Below, one piece after another: positions 58,061 through 64,000 of a stretch of 64,000 bases of DNA. The notes under the pieces were generated by a model that saw only the letters and a list, made by a program, of their open reading frames with translations, did not search any database and was not told the origin of the DNA. Within the stretch, counting starts at the first letter, position 1; each line of letters begins with the position of its first letter. Position numbers and translations under genes: made by a program. The stretch comes from Saccharum officinarum. Lineage: Eukaryota > Streptophyta > Magnoliopsida > Poales > Poaceae. The stretch is taken from the NCBI GenBank assembly GCA_020631735.1, contig CM036191.1, positions 40,221,335 through 40,285,334 on the forward strand, read 5' to 3'.

Positions 58061-61000
58061 AATTGATGACAACTCTACAAAGATATGGAAATTAAGCTTT
58101 TTCAAGCTAGCACTTCACACAAGTGTAAATTGCTAACTTGTTTTGGATTTAATGTTACTTATCCAATATTTAAGCTCTATGTCAAGATTTGGATAAGCAC
58201 TATAAAATCCGACTTGGTAGTGATAACTCCCCCTACATATGTGCTCAAATGGTTTGGTTTCAAGCTTGCACATATGCATAAATATGAAATTTGTGGGAGG
58301 GTTAGCACTACTAAGTGATGCTAAGGTGTATAGAATAAACCTTTGTAGCTTGATACCAATTAGTAGCTTGATACCATTTTAAAATCACAAGTTTGCCATC
58401 ATCCTTAGCATCATGAGTAGCTAGACATCAAAAACACTAGAAACCCAGTGAGATCAACATTATAAGCAAGGTTCTAGTTTTTGCATGATAATCATAAGTC
58501 TAGCTAACATCCTATGCATGCTAGTTATCAAATCATCATTCAGGTTCTATAACTAGCATACACCACACAAGCATGCATATTGAATTTAAGAACTTTATGC
58601 AATGCAAGCAAGCACATGAGTTATGCACATATCAAATGTAATCAATCAAAGTTCATGAGCTTGCTCCCCCTACTTGTGTGCTTTCTTTGTCCAAGAATTT
58701 TGATCCCCTTACATTCTTCAATGTTGCTCCCTCTTTGTCCATGTTCATGTCCAATCTTTCCAATCTCTCCCCAAAGCTCAAAAAGCTTTCATATCTTTGT
58801 CCAATCTCTCCCCCTTTGTCATCAATTTCCATAAAAGGTGTTCTTCTCCATTGATACAAAGGCTTGTATTGGGGTAGATGGTTGAGACTTGAATATTGCA
58901 TTTTTTATGGACATTACCACATATGTTGGAATGACAAACTTTATGGTTGCTCTTGAGATTCCACATAGGATCTTTGACCTTGATACCAATCGGTGGGGCT
59001 TCTCCCCCTATGTCATAGCATGTATCATTCACTTGAGATACCACTTGGAGATGAGGGTAGCATTACTTGATTTGATCACTTAAAGTTGAGGATCACTTTG
59101 TGAAACCATCATCTTGCATGAATGATACCACGTGAAGCTACCATGAGTAGAAATGTGATACCATTTGAAAGAATTTTCTTGTATGGATTCACTTTGAAGG
59201 ATTTGACAATAATATTCACTTCTTGAACATTTGCTGTCTTCATGAGTACCATTTGTAAGATATCACTTGTAGATCATTATCTAGACACCACTTGTACATA
59301 CCACTTGGAAGATCAATTTGAGTCTAGATACTACTTGAAACAAACTAGATATCCATTTTCATTGTTGTGCTTGTACTCTTATCATTGTCATGAGCTTCTT
59401 GTATGACTTGAACTATGTTGATTTGCCTAAGATTCCAAGTCCGGTTTGATCCAATGACAAGCTTCTTCACACCTCATGCTAAGGGTTATCTTGCCAATGT
59501 TGTACTTTGTCACTTGTTAGCAATCCAAACTAGATCAAGTACTTGGGTTTACTAGCTCATGAACAAACTCATATTCATACCACTAGATCAATTAATCAAT
59601 CAAGCAATAGTGGTAGGCTATGAATTTAAAATTTTCATTTGTCATGCATGATCCTAATAAGCATGTACTATATGCACTAACAACATACTAGTAAGAGATG
59701 AAATGATCATGCACATTACAATGATACCTTTGCTATATTGGAGTAGAGGATAGTCACATAGATTTCAATTCATTACTCCAATAGCAATGTGAAGTCCAAT
59801 TTATAAGCTTGGTGAAGACCAATCATCATAGATAAATCCATTCTTCACCCATATGAAATGAAAACCACATATGATCAAGTGCACTATCTCTTGAGTTGTG
59901 GTTGGCTTGCTTCATCTTTTTGATCAATGCTTGCATGAGAGAACTACTTAGAATACCATTTGAAATATATGACTAGCTCTCTTTTGGGTGTTGCTTGCTT
60001 TTCTTGATCAACCCTTTTGATTGCTTCAACTAAGCATCACAAGTTCCTCGGATCACCACTTCCATGTTAGCCTTCCAAGTCTCAAACTTGGTTTCACCTA
60101 CACACGGCGGCAAGCCCCTCACTAGGGAGAAGTGACCTCTCTCCAAAGAACCACTCTTGATACTCACTTGAAATGATATAGTTTGATTGATCCAAATGAT
60201 GAACTCAATCTTGATAAATAATCCTTGAATCTACATTTGAGTCCAACTCTTTCTACTTGTTTAAGTCCTTTTTCTTTCTACCAAATGATCTCCAATCATT
60301 ACTAGAACTTAAACTTCATCTTCATCTTAAGTTTGATCTTGTTCTTCAAATTGAGTACCAAATAAGTATACCATGTACATTTCACAATACAAAAGTCTTG
60401 TACTCATTGCTTTTCATGCTTCTAGATCAATCCAAAACCAAACTTAGGTACCTCAACCACTTATAAACATGTTTCCAACTTGAGGACCTTTCAATCAAAG
60501 TGACTCTAGATTAATCCAATGATTGTCACTTTTCTGGCAGATTCTGTACCCTTCAAAGAATAATTCATATCTCCCAATGTACAGATCCAAATGCCATAAA
60601 ATTTGGTGGAGATGTGATTCACTAAGTCATATAGCAACTGTAAAAATTTGAACTTCATTTGACATCTAGATTGCTACCAGATTTCAAATCTTCCACCACT
60701 GCTACATGCTGAAAACTGCTGCACTATAGCTGACAATAAATACTCCAAAGCCGAAGCATCTCTTATCCAATTCTCATGAAATTTCTACAGCATCTTCTTT
60801 CATAAGTGTAGAGCATGTATACCAAATTTTAAGCCAATCCAAATAGATTTGATCACTCAAACATGGCTAAGATCACTGCTAGCTCAGATTTTTAATGTAG
60901 GACAGATTTCAATACATGAGCTATTCTTCATCAAAAGTGAATCAAACTTGAAACTAACTTGTTTGAATACTTTCATAAGACATATATCCATTCAATCCAC

Positions 61001-61407
61001 TTACTAAATGTCATCTCATGAATTTATCCAACACAAACCAATCCAAACTTGATTACTAAGCTTTTAATCCATTCAAACATCTCATAGCAAGCAACATTGC
61101 ATATATATCCAATTTAATCAACTCATATGCACCCAAGTGAAATGATCAACAAGAGATATACCTTGGTTAGCTCATGATCATCCAAAAGCAAGCTTTCAAC
61201 TTGAATATTTGCAAGCCATCAAATATATCCAATAAATCACCACAATCTTTAATATTGCACTTATATGTTGTAGCACTTGGACTTCACTTATTTTGACTTG
61301 GCATTGGGATTGGATATGCATTGAGCTTCATAACTTGACTCAATATATGATGGACAAAATGAAACCAATTGAATCAAGCCTCCAATGCCGATGGTACCTA
61401 CAAACAA
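58061..61407 (-). mobile_element. Long noncoding interior of the second gag-only unit
   Basis: 3.3 kb with no frame resembling protease, integrase or reverse transcriptase; it occupies the place of pol. Between 58350 and 59970 the motif GATACCACTTG and variants recur about a dozen times. From 60586 it equals the first unit's interior. Confidence 0.75.
58350..59970. repeat. Dispersed GATACCA(C/T)TTG motifs
   Basis: Variants occur near 58352, 58370, 58982, 59036, 59124, 59158, 59247, 59259, 59286, 59300, 59328 and 59954. Read on the minus strand they resemble CAAGTGGTATC, the junction of LTR end and primer-binding site of this element (55543-55553). Spacing is irregular. Confidence 0.6.
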
Positions 61408-63234
61408 TCATCCACTCTTTGATGGTACCCAAACAAGTTTGGGTCCTCTCAAGTTAGGTGCAACATACTTAGGCATTGCCTTAGTATGAATAGCGGGATG
61501 TTTTGCAATAGCAACTATAGAGGTACCATTTACATCCTTTCTAAGCATATTAGTATTATTAATTGAACTAGGCTTAGAATCATTACCTAGGGGACATGAA
61601 TGAGCATTGTGTCCCCTTTCCCGGCATGAGTAGCATCTTCTCTTTGATTGAGCCTTTTCTTCTTTGCTCATATGATGCTCCTCATTGCCTTGCCTCTCAC
61701 GAGTTGCTTGAGCCTTCTTCTCAAGCTTGGTAGGACACCCCGAGGCGAAGTGTCCCTTATCTTCACATTTGAAGCACTTGATGTGAGCATGTACTTTCTT
61801 CTCGATTTGATTCTTGCTCATCATCTTGGCATCTTGGATTTGCATTGGATGCCTTGCTCTTCCACCCCTTCTTGTTTTCTTCTTCTTTATCATCAAGTCA
61901 CTAACATCTTCATGATTGATCTTGACTTGAGCTTGGGGCTTTGCTTTTGGCTCAACTTGAGACTTCTTGGTAGGGCAATACTTGGCAATATGTCCCACGT
62001 CATGGCATTGGTAGCACATGAGTTGGGATAGCTTCTTTGCATCTTGCTTCTTCATAATCTTGCCCTTGCTCTTGTTGTAGCCAATACCACTCTTATCACC
62101 ATATCTTCTTTGATTGGTCATGATATGCTCAATGGCGATTTTAGAGTTGTAGCACCTCTCCAACTTGTTGCTCAAATTCTTCACTTCACTTTTGAGCTCA
62201 TTGTTCTCCTTCAAAAGGTTAGTCTCACAAGACATAGAAGTAGAACAAGCATTTAATTGTGAAGAACATGGCATATCTAATAAATCATCACAAGAGATGG
62301 ATACATGCTTCTTGCCTACATCACAAGGGTTAGTAATATGTGATTGATTATTTGACCCAAATGATGAGCTCTCACTAGATTTGGTTTCTTCATTAGAAAG
62401 CTTATTAGTGAGTAAAGCATGTTCTTGTACCAAGTTATCATGAGCAACACTAAGTTCCTCATGAGCCAATTTTAGCTCCTCATGTGAACGAGTAGTAACA
62501 TAAAGTAGATGCTTTTGTTGTTCACATGTGGTCTTTAGAAACAAGTTTTCTTTTTCAAATTTACTTGCTTTTTCCATTTCTCTTTTTAAGGCTCTTGAGA
62601 GTTTATATAAAAGCTCTAAATTTGGATCATCACAATCCACAACAAAACCACCAACATGTATCTTATTGTTACCATGTGATGATGTTGAAGAGCTTGTTGA
62701 AGCATCACTCTCATAGCCATCATCTTCACCATCAAGTGTGCATGGAGTAGAATCATTGCTTGCATCACTTGTGGCATTAACATTCTTCTTGTCAAGTGAT
62801 CTTGTGATATGATCATCTTTGTCATCACTTGACAGTGAGGTGGAGCAATCCTCCACAACCACCTTGTTGTGGTCATGCTCAACATCCTCATGCGCCTCCT
62901 CCTTGGGCTCATCATCATTGGAGATCGCCCCATATTTCTCATTTAGAAACACCCAAATCTCATGGGCGGACTTGAAGTCCATGATCTCACAAAGTATGCT
63001 ACTATCCATAGATCGACAGAAAACATAAGTAGCTTGGCTATCGAGATATGGGCATTTACTTTGTGCTTGAGTTGCATTCTTTTTATCAATTGCAAAGGAA
63101 AAGCCCACATCTACGATCCACCACAATTGAGGAGAAATAAACTTAAAATTGCATGTCATCCAATTTCTCCACCGTGCAAAGTGTGTGCCATCAAAAATGT
63201 GTGGACACTCAACATCTAGCCCATAAGCCGCCAT
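61408..63234 (-). CDS. Gag protein of the gag-only element, second copy
   Basis: 608 codons, identical in protein sequence to the first copy at 53674-55500, with the same coiled-coil region and three CCHC knuckles. It starts 37 bp after its primer-binding site. Its unit keeps the full interior and polypurine tract, so this is the more complete of the two units. Confidence 0.85.
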   Translation of the reverse strand: MAAYGLDVECPHIFDGTHFARWRNWMTCNFKFISPQLWWIVDVGFSFAIDKKNATQAQSKCPYLDSQATYVFCRSMDSSILCEIMDFKSAHEIWVFLNEKYGAISNDDEPKEEAHEDVEHDHNKVVVEDCSTSLSSDDKDDHITRSLDKKNVNATSDASNDSTPCTLDGEDDGYESDASTSSSTSSHGNNKIHVGGFVVDCDDPNLELLYKLSRALKREMEKASKFEKENLFLKTTCEQQKHLLYVTTRSHEELKLAHEELSVAHDNLVQEHALLTNKLSNEETKSSESSSFGSNNQSHITNPCDVGKKHVSISCDDLLDMPCSSQLNACSTSMSCETNLLKENNELKSEVKNLSNKLERCYNSKIAIEHIMTNQRRYGDKSGIGYNKSKGKIMKKQDAKKLSQLMCYQCHDVGHIAKYCPTKKSQVEPKAKPQAQVKINHEDVSDLMIKKKKTRRGGRARHPMQIQDAKMMSKNQIEKKVHAHIKCFKCEDKGHFASGCPTKLEKKAQATRERQGNEEHHMSKEEKAQSKRRCYSCRERGHNAHSCPLGNDSKPSSINNTNMLRKDVNGTSIVAIAKHPAIHTKAMPKYVAPNLRGPKLVWVPSKSG

Positions 63235-63270
63235 CCTCTCGGGTCGGTGAAGACCACAAATGAGAGACCC

Positions 63271-63283
63271 GGCTCCGATACCA
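63271..63283 (-). promoter_or_regulatory. Primer-binding site of the second gag-only unit
   Basis: TGGTATCGGAGCC on the minus strand, two bases from LTR 3, identical to the site at 55537. Confidence 0.9.
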
Positions 63284-63285
63284 CT

Positions 63286-64000
63286 TGAAGGGTCGAGATG
63301 GCGGACTAGAGGGGGGTGAATAGTCCTTTTTAAAACTTAAGCGTGTTGGCTAACCAAAACAAATGCGGAATTAAACTTATTGGTCTAGCCAAGACTACAC
63401 CCCTCTATCTAAGTTCTCTAGCACCTTGCAAAGATCCTAATTAAGTAACTAAGGTGCTAAGCTTACCAAGAGCTCGCCTAAACAATTTTAGAGCAAGGTC
63501 ACACAAACCTATGCACTAGTACTTTGCCAACCGAGGGAGCTCCTACTCAACTAGTGAAGCAAAAGCACAAAGCTCCTAGGCTCACTAGCAATGCTCAATA
63601 ACAAGGCAACTAATGCCAAATTAGAGAGCGCAAAACACTTAGCTACACAAACTAAGCAATGTGACTAACAAGGTTACACAAACCAAATTAGTCACGCAAA
63701 GGGAAGCTTCTAACTACACAAGCAAGAAGACAACTAGCAAGCTACACAAGCAAACTAGTTACAAGAGCAACTACACAAGCACAAGTATATATGAAAGTAA
63801 ATACAAGCTTGTGTTACACGAAGGCAAACCACCGAGAAGAGTAGACAATGTTGACACGGTGATTTTCTCCCGAGGTTCACTTGGTTGCCACCAAGCTACG
63901 TCCCCGTTGTGTCGACCAACACTTCGTGGTTCGGCGGCTAATCGGTCACACACCGAGCCTGTCAAAAGGCGCCGCAAGAACCTACCAAAAAGTGTGGTAG
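63286..64000 (-). mobile_element. LTR 3 of gag-only array (cut by window end)
   Basis: It starts TGAAGGGTCGAG and matches LTR 2 over the visible 715 bp with no difference that I can see. It is the 5' LTR of the second unit and continues beyond the window. Confidence 0.9.

Overview
This window is a block of nested transposable elements from a plant nuclear genome, most likely a grass of the Andropogoneae (Miscanthus, Saccharum or Sorghum type). That assignment is inference from the retroelement families: Tat/Athila-type and Tekay-type Ty3/gypsy LTRs, SIRE-like LTRs loaded with GACCGGACGCG motifs, an RTE-clade LINE, Helitrons and CACTA ends. I found no intact host gene, no rRNA or tRNA gene and no bacterial feature. 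The only long clean reading frames are two identical 608-codon gag genes near the right end and an RTE reverse-transcriptase fragment, present twice.

Assembly structure. A run of exactly 100 N lies at 25237-25336. The roughly 20.9 kb left of it (4349-25236) is repeated almost base for base to the right of it (25337-46210). The left copy stops exactly at the gap and the right copy starts exactly at the gap. This is the geometry of two overlapping contigs or haplotigs placed end to end. I call it a probable false duplication, so features in 25337-46210 are second copies and should not be counted as extra loci.

Layout. 1-3418: the 3' internal part and LTR of a Ty3/gypsy element (LTR ends TGTTGG...CCAACA type). 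3475-6283: decayed gag, protease and start of reverse transcriptase of a Tat-type element. 6284-15459: a gag-less, LARD-like relative (LTR, 3.1 kb noncoding interior, LTR) inserted into that pol region. Its right LTR is split by a 4.0 kb Helitron (11191-15214), which itself received a 5'-truncated RTE LINE with a 16-bp target duplication, and is then cut off by a CACTA end at 15460. 15460-19539: CACTA-derived and other DNA-transposon sequence, including a captured exon, a 1.1 kb Helitron with about 228-bp tandem repeats, and a second CACTA end. 19540-25236: a Tekay/Del-like chromovirus with a degenerate interior. 25337-46249: second copy of 4349 onward, extending slightly further. 46250-51405: a SIRE-like LTR followed by an unrecognised minus-strand retroelement protein in pieces. 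51406-64000: a tandem LTR-gag-LTR-gag-LTR array of a gag-only (TR-GAG type) copia-like element on the minus strand.

How it fits together. Each element sits inside the previous one, so relative ages can be read from the nesting. The older elements carry many stop codons explainable by C-to-T change, as expected for heavily methylated DNA, while the gag-only array is open and nearly identical between copies, so it is young. The most interesting signals are a 20-bp perfect palindrome repeated upstream of the TATA box in two different LTR families, the gag-only tandem array, the Helitron with its empty site preserved in a sister LTR, and repeated hairpin plus polypurine modules in the Tat/Athila-like interior.
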